NCBI GenBank assembly: GCA_036346375.1
Contig: CM070502.1
Location: 22,730,924-22,794,923 of the forward strand
Direction of reading: 5' to 3'
DNA from: Guadua angustifolia
Taxonomy: Eukaryota > Streptophyta > Magnoliopsida > Poales > Poaceae
Length of the DNA stretch: 64,000 nucleotides
The position numbers and the translations under genes were made by a program. Under the pieces are notes generated by a model. That model was not told the origin of the DNA. It saw nothing but the letters and a program-made list of their open reading frames with translations, and searched no databases. Of the stretch, positions 45,010 to 55,095 are shown piece after piece (positions within the stretch are counted from its first letter, which is position 1; each line of letters starts with the position of its first letter).

Positions 45010-45977
45010 GCAAGGTTCAAATTTCTCTAAAATTTTGTAAAATCTCGGCGAAATCTTGGATTTCGACTAAGGCTAAGATTCAAAATACCAATAGAATGAA
45101 CACAATTCAAAAATTAGGGTTTGCTATAGTAATTTTGGTAAATTTCCGCAAAATCTCGGTGATTTCGGCCGAAATTATGGCATTTTGAACCGGTTTGCAT
45201 GGTTTTTGGACTAGATTTCGCAACATTTTTTTGGAGAATCATAATGCCTTTTATGTGGATTACAAGTAAAAAATTCGGAAAAAAATACATATACAAATTA
45301 TGTAACCCTAACCCTAAACCCTAAATTGGATTTAGGCTTTAAACGATATATTTCGGCTTAAATCCTAAATCCTGATTTAGATTTCGGCCTAAACTCTAAA
45401 CCTTAACTTGGATTTTGGTCTTAAATAATATATTTTGGTTTAAACCCTAAATCCTAACTTGAATTTCGACCTTAAATTGTATTTTAGCATAAACCCTAAC
45501 ATGGAAATTTTATATGTGAATACATGTGAAGAGTTTGCAAAATAAAAAATACATAGACAAATTATGTAACCCTAAACCCTAAATTGGATTTCGGCCTTAA
45601 ATTATATTTCGGTGTAAACTCTAAACTATAACTTAGATTTCGGCCTTAAATGATATATTTTGATTTAAACTAGCTTGGATTTTGGCCTTACATGATGTTT
45701 TTCGACATAAATCCTAAACCCTAACTTAGGAATTTTGTGTGCAAATATTTAGTATTTTACGTTCGAACACATAGAAAATGTAGATAAATGCTTGCATGAT
45801 TTTTTAATATTTTTTCCTAATTCTTTCTAGCCTCAGGAGAGTATTTCACAGGGGTTGGAAATCACTGAAATTTCGGTCGATTTTGACCAAAATTTCGGTT
45901 TTCCTGATTTCAATTTTTCTTTTTGAATTTTGCTCAAAATTCCGAAATCTTGCTGAAATTTTAGATTTCAACCGTCC
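45010..45977. mobile_element. Degenerate hAT-like element (family B) beside the RCC1 gene
   Basis: The left side starts AAGGTTCAAATTTC and the right side ends GAAATCTAAAATTTC-like when inverted, an imperfect terminal inverted repeat. CGAAATTTCGG-type motifs are spread over both ends. The right part (45720-45975) is homologous in direct orientation to 58340-58600, and the left part (45015-45300) resembles 51890-52150. No transposase is present and no target duplication was found. Confidence 0.5.
45300..45745 (+). repeat. Diverged tandem repeats with CCCTAA and TTTCGGC phrases
   Basis: About seven imperfect units, roughly 50-65 bp, carry AAACCCTAAA, AACTTGGATTTCGG and TTAAATGATATATTT in order. 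The CCCTAA phrases resemble the plant telomere repeat but are embedded in longer units, so this is a transposon-internal array rather than a telomere remnant. Confidence 0.7.
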
Positions 45978-45980
45978 TAA

Positions 45981-46168
45981 GGGTGTGTTTGGTAGGGCTC
46001 TAGCTCCACAAATCCGTGGAGCTGGAACTATGAATATATTAAAAGTGTTTAGATGGATCATTTTATTTATATTTTAGACCAAAAATATAAACTTAATTCA
46101 TTTTATTTTAGTCTACAAATTTTAGATCTCAGGTGAAGTTGGGATCTGAAACTCTACCAAACAGAGTC
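45981..46168. mobile_element. Tourist-like MITE, 188 bp
   Basis: The left end GGGTGTGTTTGGTAGGGCT and inverted right end GACTCTGTTTGGTAGAGTT form imperfect TIRs. TAA flanks both sides (45978-45980 and 46169-46171). No coding capacity. It lies against the right end of the family-B element. Confidence 0.7.
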
Positions 46169-46194
46169 TAAAATGTGATCCGAAAACAAAATTT

Positions 46195-46236
46195 AAAACT
46201 TTAACTGTACGCGTGTTGCGTCGAGTGTATGCCGTC
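46195..46236 (-). pseudogene. GDSL esterase/lipase exon, C-terminal end (3' of hAT insertion)
   Basis: On the minus strand the sequence reads D G I H S T Q H A Y S stop, continuing the GDSL frame that is cut at 51239. DGIH holds the Asp and His of the Ser-Asp-His triad of GDSL hydrolases. The first eight bases are the hAT target duplication, also present at 51239-51246. Confidence 0.6.
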
Positions 46237-46896
46237 CAGGGATAAACTTTTCGTTTGAAGAAAAATTTCGCCAACCTCCGAAATCCGAAATTTCGTCCGA
46301 AATTTCGGTTTTTCGGCCGGAGGACATTCAAAATTCAAATTTCAAATTTCAAATCCGGTTAGATTTCCACCGAAATTTCCGAAATTTCGCCGAAAATACC
46401 CGAAATTTCGCCGAAATTTCCCGAAATTTCGGTCAAAATGAACTGACTGAAAATTGGTTCAAACGATGTCAAAAAATTTTGAATTTTTTTTTGTAGGTTT
46501 CTGACACATTAGAGATGTTCTCATAAAATTTTCAGATGATTATCAGTTCTGTGGATTTTTAAAAAATTCAAACATTGGTACTGTCCCGATGAAACGTTGA
46601 TTGGCAAGTTTGAACCGGATGAAAAATAGTACAAACGATGTTACAAAATTTTGAAATTTTTTTGGGAGATTCCTGACATACTTATGATATTTCTATAAAA
46701 ATTTTAGATGATGATCAAATGTGAGGAATTTTTAAAAATTCAAAAATAGAGAGAGTTGAAAACTAGTACTTTGAATGTTACAATTTTTATAAATTCCTGG
46801 AGAAATATTTTGAGACGAAAATTTTACATAATAATCCTTAGCTCAAATGAATTTGAAAAACAAAATTTCAAAAAGTTATAAAAATATTTGAAAAAC

Positions 46897-48184
46897 AAAG
46901 TTACGTTCGGCATGCTTTCTTAAAGTTGGCACCGTTATCAGTAACCAACTGGACGACATGCTCCGCCCCAATTTCGTCACGCACAACCTTTGTTATCTCA
47001 GCTAGTAGGTATTGGTGGTCCTGGATCTTCCCTGCACATAAACAAGCCATGAGTTAGTCCCAATTTTTGCAGAGGTTTGTCAGGCTAAGATAAGGGCTCA
47101 GTACAATTTTAATATTATTTTTGTTATTGTCTTACTTTTACTTCGTTGTTTTTACCATTTTACCATTTCAATATATTTAGCTTTTCTTTTAAACACAAAT
47201 GCCCAAAGAAAATCCAATAATGCAGTACCTGATGCATTGACCGTCTTATGAAAGAACATGGTCCCATTGCAATAGACCATGAAGTTGATAATGCTCTGTC
47301 CCGTAGGACCAGTCCAGGCGTCACACATGACTGTAACACCAAATGTGGCCCAGTCATCCCTGAACTTCCGAAGGTACTGAGAAATCTCTCGCTCATTCTC
47401 GTCCAGGTACTTCCCATCTATCTCGAAGCCCCGTGGTGCATGAACCCCTGGGCCTAGCTCCTGTGTCACCTTGATTGCACCTGACCATTGCGAGCATGAC
47501 AGGAGAGGTTAGGACAATCATCACACAGGTTGTAACTTACGACTATACAATCATTTCGTACACATGAAATATGGGCATCCATTTTGATTCTGGAATTGCA
47601 TTTGCATGAGCCCACTTGGACCATGCCCTCCCAACCACACCCGTTTATCCTTCTTGAGGCGGTGTCAATACGGAAATTTCTGCGCATGGCGGTACTCGTG
47701 CAAGATCAACATCGATGGGAGCTTGTCGTGTTGATTTGCTCCTCCCAAATATTTCGCTAATAGTGGATTGCACCGATGACTTCTTTGCACCACTCCCAGA
47801 CCCCGAACCTGCGGTGAAACCTTGGCTCCTGAGGTATGCCTCCTCTTTGGAGGCTCTTAAGGCCGCCTTCATCCGGTCATGCTCTGTACGGTAATCACTC
47901 GCGAAGGCATCCCAGGTCTGCTGCGGCCTCCTCCTTACGGAGCCGCACTACCTCCTTCTCCTTCTTCTTGTCCTGGAATCCATGGAGGGTCGCGAGCATG
48001 GCCTGCCTAACCGCTTTAAAGGCATTTGGGACGAGCCCTCACTTCGCTTGTGACTGGCCACCCAGTGTTGCTTGAGACGTGTCGCCCCTCCACCCTTCAT
48101 GGCGTGATTGCAGTAGTGACACTTCGACCCGGTGCCGACACGCTCTCCGTGGTCCCATACGCTACCCAAACTATCATCCGCCAT
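46897..48184 (-). pseudogene. hAT transposase: BED zinc finger and DUF659 exons, truncated
   Basis: The likely start, MADDSLGSVWDHGERVGTG at 48184, leads into a BED finger (KCHYCNHAMKGGG, then LKQHWVASH). A Ser/Gly-rich linker with STISEIFGRSKS follows (47872-47645, different frame), then WAHANAIPES near 47590. DUF659 text comes next: DDWATFGVTVMCDAWTG, INFMVYCNGTMFFHKTVNAS (47469-47225). After an intron there is LLAEITKVVRDEIGAEHVVQ with LVTDNGANFKKAC at 47027-46897. The frame then runs abruptly into the AT-rich terminal block, so the RNase H-fold C-terminal part and dimerisation domain are missing. It is non-functional. Confidence 0.85.
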
Positions 48185-48434
48185 CACTAGAGCACACAGC
48201 GGAACACGATTTCTGAAGAAACATGTTTGAATTAAAAACAAAGATATATGAGTTTCCGACAAAGATAATGAGAGATTTTAATTAGTTACGGTAAGTTACT
48301 TCCTTCATTTTTAATTTTGCATGGCTACTTAAAATCTCGGTAAGTTACCGTTCTAATTATGGCACAACCTCAATTCAAAAGCACATGCGCTTAAGAAGCA
48401 CTGACCATATATACATGGTGTGTTTGCAGAGATA

Positions 48435-48502
48435 TGGGCATAGCATAAATATATGGCCAGACATGGTAGTGTGATGGGACATAGCATAAATATATGGCCA
48501 AA
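48435..48502. repeat. Direct repeat of about 21 bp inside the hAT
   Basis: GCATAGCATAAATATATGGCC at about 48438 recurs (as ACATAGCATAAATATATGGCC) 42 bp later. A second small repeat, GTACAATCGCACA, occurs at about 48533 and 48561. They lie upstream of the transposase start. Confidence 0.7.
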
Positions 48503-49062
48503 CTACAGATATTGGGTTTCTGGTGAGAGGTGGTACAATCGCACATCTTCCATGCATGCTAGTACAATCGCACAAATGTACAGAACTACAGATGCACTCC
48601 TACATATTTTAGGTTTACTTAATGTATTAAACTAAGTTAATTAACTACTGATTAGGCAACCTAAAAAACTACATTTCCATGAATCAACCAAAAACTAAGT
48701 TAACTGAAGTACTAAACTGCATTGTTATTTATGAAAGTACTGTACGAAAGCTTCTCAACAAATATTGCATAACTTGCCATGAACTCATAAACAAATATTG
48801 CATAACTTATACAACATAATGTGTTTGGAAGCTAACCTTTTCTTTGCACAAATGAAATCCAGAAGATTGTACAGAAAGCTCAGATGCTGGAGCAAGAACT
48901 TGAGCACAAGATCAACAAAGAGGTGGGTAACCTTCCCTGCAGTTTGAAAAGGATATTTCACAAGAAATGAAGAACACTATTTTCAGAGAATGATGCAGTG
49001 GTACTTCCTTCTCATCAACCAAAAATCAATGCAAAAAAACTAGCCGAAAATTTTTTTTTTCA

Positions 49063-49136
49063 CCCGAAATTTCGCTGGCTGATCCCGAAATTTCGCTCCC
49101 TGATCCCGAAATTTCGGTACTCCAACCCGAAATCAG
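49063..49136. repeat. 21-bp tandem repeat carrying CCCGAAATTTCG, 3.5 copies
   Basis: CCCGAAATTTCG recurs at 49063, 49084 and 49105 and, partly, at 49126, with exact 21-bp spacing. The motif is the same one that dominates the element's termini. It lies internally, upstream of the transposase remnant. Confidence 0.85.
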
Positions 49137-49501
49137 TCTCAAATTCACCGGAGCTGGCCGGATCCGGCCGGAGTCTGGGCGGATTGCGCAGAGGACGAGA
49201 GCTTCGGTCTGGGAGAGGTGATGAATGAGAGGAAAGAGATTCAGCCGAATGGTTGTTTGTCTGGAGAACTCAATTATTGAAGTAACGGGTGAATGAGCTT
49301 CTGTCACAAAGTGAAAGGAAAAGAAATGAGCTTTTTCCTGTTGAAAGATTCTTATTCCATGTGAAACTGGGAAAGTAGTGAAAGCAAAAGTTAAAGCAAA
49401 GTGACAAAGTGAAAGAGCCAGGAGTGTTGTCCATGCATGGCCAATAATTCAAGAGATCAGCTGCTTACTGTGAGCCCTAATGAGTCACGATACGACGTAT
49501 C

Positions 49502-49586
49502 ATTTGATGTAACCACTGAAATGATACATAAAATGATACAGTTTTTACGTATCATTTTATGTATCATTTCAGTGGTTACATCAAAT
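49502..49586. repeat. Perfect 38-bp inverted repeat with 9-nt loop
   Basis: The arm at 49502-49539 (starting ATTTGATGTAACCACTGAAA) is exactly complementary to 49549-49586, with AGTTTTTAC between. Further related CGATAC-AAA phrases follow to 49670. It lies at the border between the transposase block and the right terminal block of the hAT. Confidence 0.9.
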
Positions 49587-51238
49587 TCGAGCTAACGAGC
49601 CATTATTATTAGCCATGTGCATGCTTGTCCTGGCATAAAACGATACGTAAAACGATACATGAAATGGTACATAAAATGACGATATTTTGTAACTATTGTA
49701 ACTACTTTCAACCGGATGAAAAATAGTACAAACAATGTTAGAAAATTTATAAATTTTTTGTGGAGATTCCTGAGATATTTATGATATTTATGTAAAAATT
49801 TCAGATGATGATCAAATGTGAGGAATTTTTAAAAATTGAAACATTGGTACTGTCTTGGTAAAGCGCTGAGCGGCAAGTTTCATCCGAATGAAAATTACAA
49901 CAAACGATGTTATAAAATGTTGAAAATTTTTATGGATGGTCCTGACACAACCATAATATTCTCATAAAAGTTTCATATGATGATCAAGTATCATGAATTT
50001 TTGAAAATTCCAACAGTGGTACTATCTGTTAAAAGGCCGATGATCAATAATATATTTACTTTAGCAATAAGAAAGGTTTAAATTTTTCAAAAATTTTACA
50101 TAAGGGTGACAATGAAATGGTTAATATCTCATAAAAATTTTGAATTATTATCATGCTCCAGAAAATTTATAAAATTCGTAGAAGGCACAGTGCCATTTAT
50201 GTTCTTTCTCTGTTTGATTTTTGAAATATAATACAACAAATTAAGTTCAATGCTTACTGCATTGATAGATTTTATTGACCAAACCAAGAAAGTTGAAATT
50301 TTTTGAAAATTTTATATTATCTTCCCCAGCAATAAATTCATCAACACTAAAAATATTAGAAATTAATAAATTAATTTAAGATATTTAAAATTCAAATACA
50401 GAGAGTTGAAAACTAGTACTTTCAATGTTAGAATTTTATAAATTCCTGGAGAAATATTTTGAGACGAAAATTTTACATAAGAATCCTTAGCTCAAATGAA
50501 TTTGAAAAACAAAATTTCAAAAAGTTATAAAAATATTTGAATTGCCTGATAAATCCTTAGCTCAAATGAATTGATTTTTGAAATATAATACAACAAATTA
50601 AGTTTACTGCTTACTGTATTCATAGATTTTATTGAGCAACCAACTAAGGTTGAAATTTTTTGAAAATTTTGTATAATGGTACTGAGGAAGTTATTAATCT
50701 TTCATAAAATTTTTAGATGATGATCACACTCGAGAAAATTTACAAAAATCTAACAAATTTACTGTCCCAATTATGTCCATTCTGTTTTTGATTTTTTAAA
50801 GATAACAAATGATGTTAAATTATTTTGAAAATTTTTGTCTATGATACCAAACAACAAGGGATGGTACCATAATTTTTTCAGATGATTATCAGGCCTGTAT
50901 AATTTTTTAAAAATCTGACAGTGTTTCTGCCCGAATTTTAAAAAATCTCAAAAAATTAGTTTTTCATCAAATTTTCATGGAACAAGACCTTCTTAAGGGT
51001 TATTGGACCCATTCCGTTCAAATCCGGCCAAAAAATTTGAAAATCCGGACTCCAAACCCGAAATTTCGGCGAAATTTCCCGAAATTTCGCCGAAATTTCC
51101 GAAATTACTGTTCAGCACTGTAGCAAAATCAAATTTTTTTTAAATTTTGAATTCGGCCGGGATATATAAATTCGGAGGGGGCCGAAAACCGAAATTTCGG
51201 CGAAATTTCGCCGAATTTCGCCGAAAATTCAATCCCTG

Positions 51239-51506
51239 ATGCCGTCCCAGCTGACATGCTCGTCGGGCCTCGCACAGCGCACACGGCTGTCCCTTCACCG
51301 CCGCACATCCTATCCATGTCGAAGCTGTGCGGCGCATCCCCCCGCCCCGCAGCACGCCTTGATCAGCGCCGCCCAGTCGATGCTCAGCTCTCGCGCGTGC
51401 TCGAGCATCAGGTCGTACGTGGAGTGGTACTCGATGTACGTATCTCATCACTGCATCCGGGTATAACTCGCGCAGCTCCTGCTTGCGACGGTTCAGCAGC
51501 GCCAGC
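51239..51506 (-). pseudogene. GDSL esterase/lipase 3' exon fragment, cut by hAT
   Basis: Read on the minus strand from about 51506: LLNRRKQELRELYPDAVM, a frame change, YHSTYDLMLEHARELSIDWA, ALIKACCGAGGCAAQL, then after stops CARPDEHVSWDG. The CCGAGG and VSWDG(I)H blocks are hallmarks of plant GDSL esterases/lipases (SGNH hydrolases). Earlier exons with the GDS motif are not present nearby. The hAT inserted inside the DGIH codons. A frameshift and stops show that the copy had decayed. Confidence 0.7.
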
Positions 51507-51889
51507 GGTACTCTTGCAAACTTTCTTTTTTCGCTTTTGACTCTTTCTTTAATAAAATTATAAATTTAACTCCCGTGTTAACCGTATAAGTACTGGTAGA
51601 TGACACGTATCGCCGGCACTCGACTACTATGGCAGACAAAATACCGTGATACTTGAGCTCAGCAGTACAGAGTACTGCGGTGCCTAAGCTCGCTAGGTAC
51701 CTGCCGAGATAAGAAAGTGCAATATGCGATATATGTTATTGGGTGGTACTTCTACTGTGAAAAAAATGACTTAATTTCTTTCAAAAAGAGACCAAAAGGA
51801 AGAAAAAAGTGAGCAAGGAATGGAATATACTGAGGCTTCCAACAGCTAGTCGTGCATCCACGAGAAGCAGTTGAGGCCAGAATTCAAAA
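51507..51889. other. Intergenic DNA, no gene seen
   Basis: Mixed-composition sequence lies between the GDSL fragment and the family-B element. No frame, terminus or RNA gene could be supported. Confidence 0.4.
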
Positions 51890-52150
51890 TCTAGCTAACA
51901 TTTCAGAAATCTTGGCAGAAATTTTGGCTTTTGACCTGGGCTAAGATTTCAAATCTCGGCGGGATAAAAAAAATTGAAAATTTTCAAATTACTATAATGA
52001 TTTCAGGATTTTTTTGGGATGAGATTTCGGGTTTTTTTGACTGAGACGATCACAAATTCGACCGATTTTCGTATTTGTAGGACCGGATTTAACACCAAAT
52101 TTTTTATGGCAAATTGTAATGCATTTTCTAAGGAATACATGTAAAAATTT

Positions 52151-52152
<2 letters not shown>
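51890..52152. mobile_element. Left part of family-B hAT-like element, split by a MULE
   Basis: CAGAATTCAAAATCTAGC followed by GAAATTTCGG-type text resembles 45015-45300. The homologous continuation appears only after 57300 (ATTATGTAACCCTA), so the MULE between them inserted into this element. Confidence 0.5.

Positions 52153-52230
<78 letters not shown>
52153..52230. repeat. Compound microsatellite (TA)n(TG)n
   Basis: About 24 TA units to 52200 run directly into 15 TG units (52201-52230). Open frames of alternating Val-Cys from here are artefacts. Confidence 0.98.
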
Positions 52231-52234
<4 letters not shown>

Positions 52235-52261
52235 CCTTTATGTGTGTGTGTAGAGAGTTTT

Positions 52262-52470
52262 TCTATTATAAGCTTCAAAGCACCAACACATCTGTGCTTT
52301 GCAATCCAGGCCATCGGATCATCCCTCCCCTACTGTCCAATGTGGTTGCCATCCGTGCTCCTTCGTCGGCTCGACCGGACCCAAACCCGCTCCCCCAACC
52401 CGCGCCGCTCTCCATCGTGCGTCTCTCCACCGCGACCACCTAGGCGATAGGCAAAGATCAGCCACTTGTC
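52262..52470 (+). repeat. Left TIR of the MULE
   Basis: Starts TAAGCTTCAAAGCACC and runs to about GGCGATAGGCAAA. It pairs with 56940-57172 on the opposite strand. Confidence 0.85.
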
Positions 52471-52843
52471 GGTATTCCGGCCACGTTGAAGGAAAGGGCT
52501 GGCCAAACCGGTTGACAGGGCCGCATGAGGTCTTCCCACAGCTATTCGAGGTAGTAAGTCCTCCCACTTTCAACTAAGTATTGCCCACCTCCTTCATCGG
52601 ATTGATCGACCACCTCGACGTCGTCGTTGTCTTTGAATGCTAGGAATCGACTAGCCGAACATTTTTGTTGGTGACGTGAATGCCCTATAGCCACGATGGC
52701 AGCAACACCATTATCAGCTACATACCTAGGCGAGTCAGCAACACAAAGATTTGAATTATAGGTATGAATTGCAATTAGACGTACATGTATTGGTAGTACT
52801 TCTGTTCCAACGACCACTAAGTGATGAATTTTCTGACTTATAG

Positions 52844-55095
52844 AAGGATATTGCTAATCCCTACACTGGCATGGAGGAAGATATTCTTAGTGATGGCGAA
52901 GATAACTGCTACAAGCCATATGTTGGGTAAGAATTTATTTCTAAAGATGAGGTTTATACTTTCTACAATAAGTATGCCAAAAGAGTTGGTTTTAGTGTTC
53001 AAAAAGCAAGCCAAACAAAATCAAGAAAGGTGGTGACATCTACTAGGTTTACCTGTAGTAAAGAGGGTATATCTGAGCGACAAAAAAAATCAAAGATGTC
53101 GGCTGCAAATGCAAGTGTTGAAAAAAGCCTTGAAAAATTGAAGTCCATCACAAGAGTTGGGTGCAAGACTTCATGTAGGGTGAGGCGCACGAAAGCCGGC
53201 ATGTGGCAAGTAAGTGCATTTGAGGAGAAACATAACCATCCTTTAGTAATCTCTCCATCCAAAAAGCGCAATCTAAGGTCACATCGGTGCATAACTGAGG
53301 AGGACATGAGTATGATTCATAATTTAAATGCCCAAGGAGTGGAACCATCAAAGATTTATGAGTACATAGGTTCTAAGCATGGCGACAAGAAAAATTTAAG
53401 GTTGACAAAGAAGGATATAAGCAATGTGATTTCAAAGAAAAATTGATAACTAGATAGATGTTATGTTGAGACTACCCTAATACATTTTTGGAAAACAAAC
53501 AGGACGAAGATCCAAAGTTCTTCTATGCCATAGATGCTGGAGAAGATGGTGTAGTAACAAACATGTTTTGGGTGGATGGAGGAGGGAGAAGAGCCTACCA
53601 AGAATTTGGGGACGTGGTGACCTTTGATATGACATACAACACCAACAAGTACAGCATGCCATTAGTCCTATTTATTGGAGTCAATCACCATAGGCATTCC
53701 ATTTTTTTTGGGATGGCTTTGCTTAGGTTGGAGGAAGCTAAGAACTTCATTTGTCTATTTAAGACATAGTTGTCAGCTATGAATGAGAAACACCCAATAG
53801 CCATTATCATTGATTAAGATCTGGCCATGAAAAAGGCAATTGAACAAGTTTTTCCTCAAACTATGCATAGATGTTGTCAATTGCATGTCATGAGGAAGGC
53901 AAGAGAGCATTTGGGAGTAATATATGGCCAAAAGACAGGATTTATGGATGAGTTGGGTGCTGTAATTAATCACAGCAATAATGAAAAAGAGTTTGTCGAG
54001 AGGTGGATGACCATGCTTGACAAGTATAACTTGTTGAGTAATAATCATTTAAAGGTTATCTTTCAGAAAAGAACATAGTGGGTCCCCGCCTTCTTCCGGA
54101 ACACTTTTTTTGCTAACATGTCAACAATGCAAACGAGTGAAAGCATGAATGCTATTTTGAAGTTATGGCTTTCAAACCACACATCTATTTATCAATTTGC
54201 ATGCAAAATTGATAATTTGATAGAAGGCATTTGGCAAAGAGAAAGTGATGAGGATTTAAACAATATGAATGAGATACCACACATTCATAGTCAATACCAA
54301 ATCGAAGTTGAAGGACGTGAGGTATACACTAGAGCCGTATTTAAAGTATTTAGGGAGTTAGTAGTGGATAGCAATCTTGGAACCGTGAAAGAAGTTAGTA
54401 AGGATGTGACTTATGAAGTGCACATTGCAAGTTATCCATTCATACAAAATTGGATCCCAGAGAAGCACATGATAGAGGTGGATGTGGCAACCCAAAGTTT
54501 TAATTACAGCTACAAAGGCTTTGAATTTTAGGGTCATCTGTGTTCTCATGCAATGAAGGTAATGCAGTATGTTGGGGTGACCCATCTTCCTTCCAAGTAC
54601 ATATTGAAAAGATGGACTAAAGATGCAAATGTGGTGATCAAATGTCCGGTTTGTGAAACAATCAACGAAGAAGGTGAATCACAACAATTGAAGGAATATA
54701 GGTTTGCATTCTTGAAAGCTGAATTTTTAGATATAGCGAAGCATGCATCGCAATCTCCCAAAGTATTTGCAAAAATAAAACATTTAGTAGCTGGCTTAAA
54801 AGAAGAATTATGTGGAAGGGAAACTGATAAGGACTTGCATGTAGAAAGCACAGGCATGAAAACCACTCCAATGCAACAACCTCAATTCTATGATCCACAA
54901 CAATCACACTTCAAAGGAAAAAGAAATAAAGCAACTAGATTTAAACCGGCAACGGATGCAAGCATTAAGAAGAGATTGAAACCTATCAATGAATCAAAAA
55001 TCAAGAAAAGAAGGACATGCAGCCATTGCTACAACGCAAGGACATGCCCCTTAGTAAGTATTTTTCAAATTTTGAGGGCTATGTGGAGCAAGTAA
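52844..55095 (+). pseudogene. FAR1/FHY3-like MULE transposase, multiple stops
   Basis: The FAR1 DNA-binding domain reads VYTFYNKYAKRVGFSVQKAS, VVTSTRFTCSKEG, and then CRVRRTKAGMWQVSAFEEKH with HNHPL (52950-53250). The MULE transposase core reads DVVTFDMTYNTNKYSMPLV, FIGVNHHRHSIFFGMALL and, after stops, HRCCQLHVMRKA (53600-53900). The SWIM finger near 54500-54560 is defective: the first two Cys positions read Y and Y (FNYSYKGFEF), then GHLCSHAMKVM. Stops break the frame at about 52930, 53443 (two in tandem), 53767, 53815, 54076 and 54529, with a shift near 53490. A Lys/Arg-rich tail ends at 55093. It is inactive, and probably transposon-borne rather than a host FAR1 gene given the flanking TIRs. 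Confidence 0.88.

Larger units (their letters stand above)
46237..51238 (-). mobile_element. hAT transposon, 5002 bp, with decayed transposase, 8-bp TSD
   Basis: The ends are CAGGGATAAACTTTTCG and, inverted, CAGGGATTGAATTTTCG, flanked by the perfect 8-bp duplication ATGCCGTC (46229-46236 and 51239-51246). Terminal blocks at about 46260-46890 and 49690-51230 match the whole of the 7158-8979 element in reverse order. The central block (46897-49680) carries a minus-strand BED zinc finger and DUF659 coding remains. CCGAAATTTCGG-like motifs crowd both ends. The right subterminal block contains an internal duplication of a CTTAGCTCAAATGAATTTG-type phrase (50480-50570). It inserted into a GDSL lipase exon. 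Confidence 0.92.

Noticed and set aside
52202..52450. Val-Cys-rich frames
   Set aside because: Translation of the (TG)n microsatellite.
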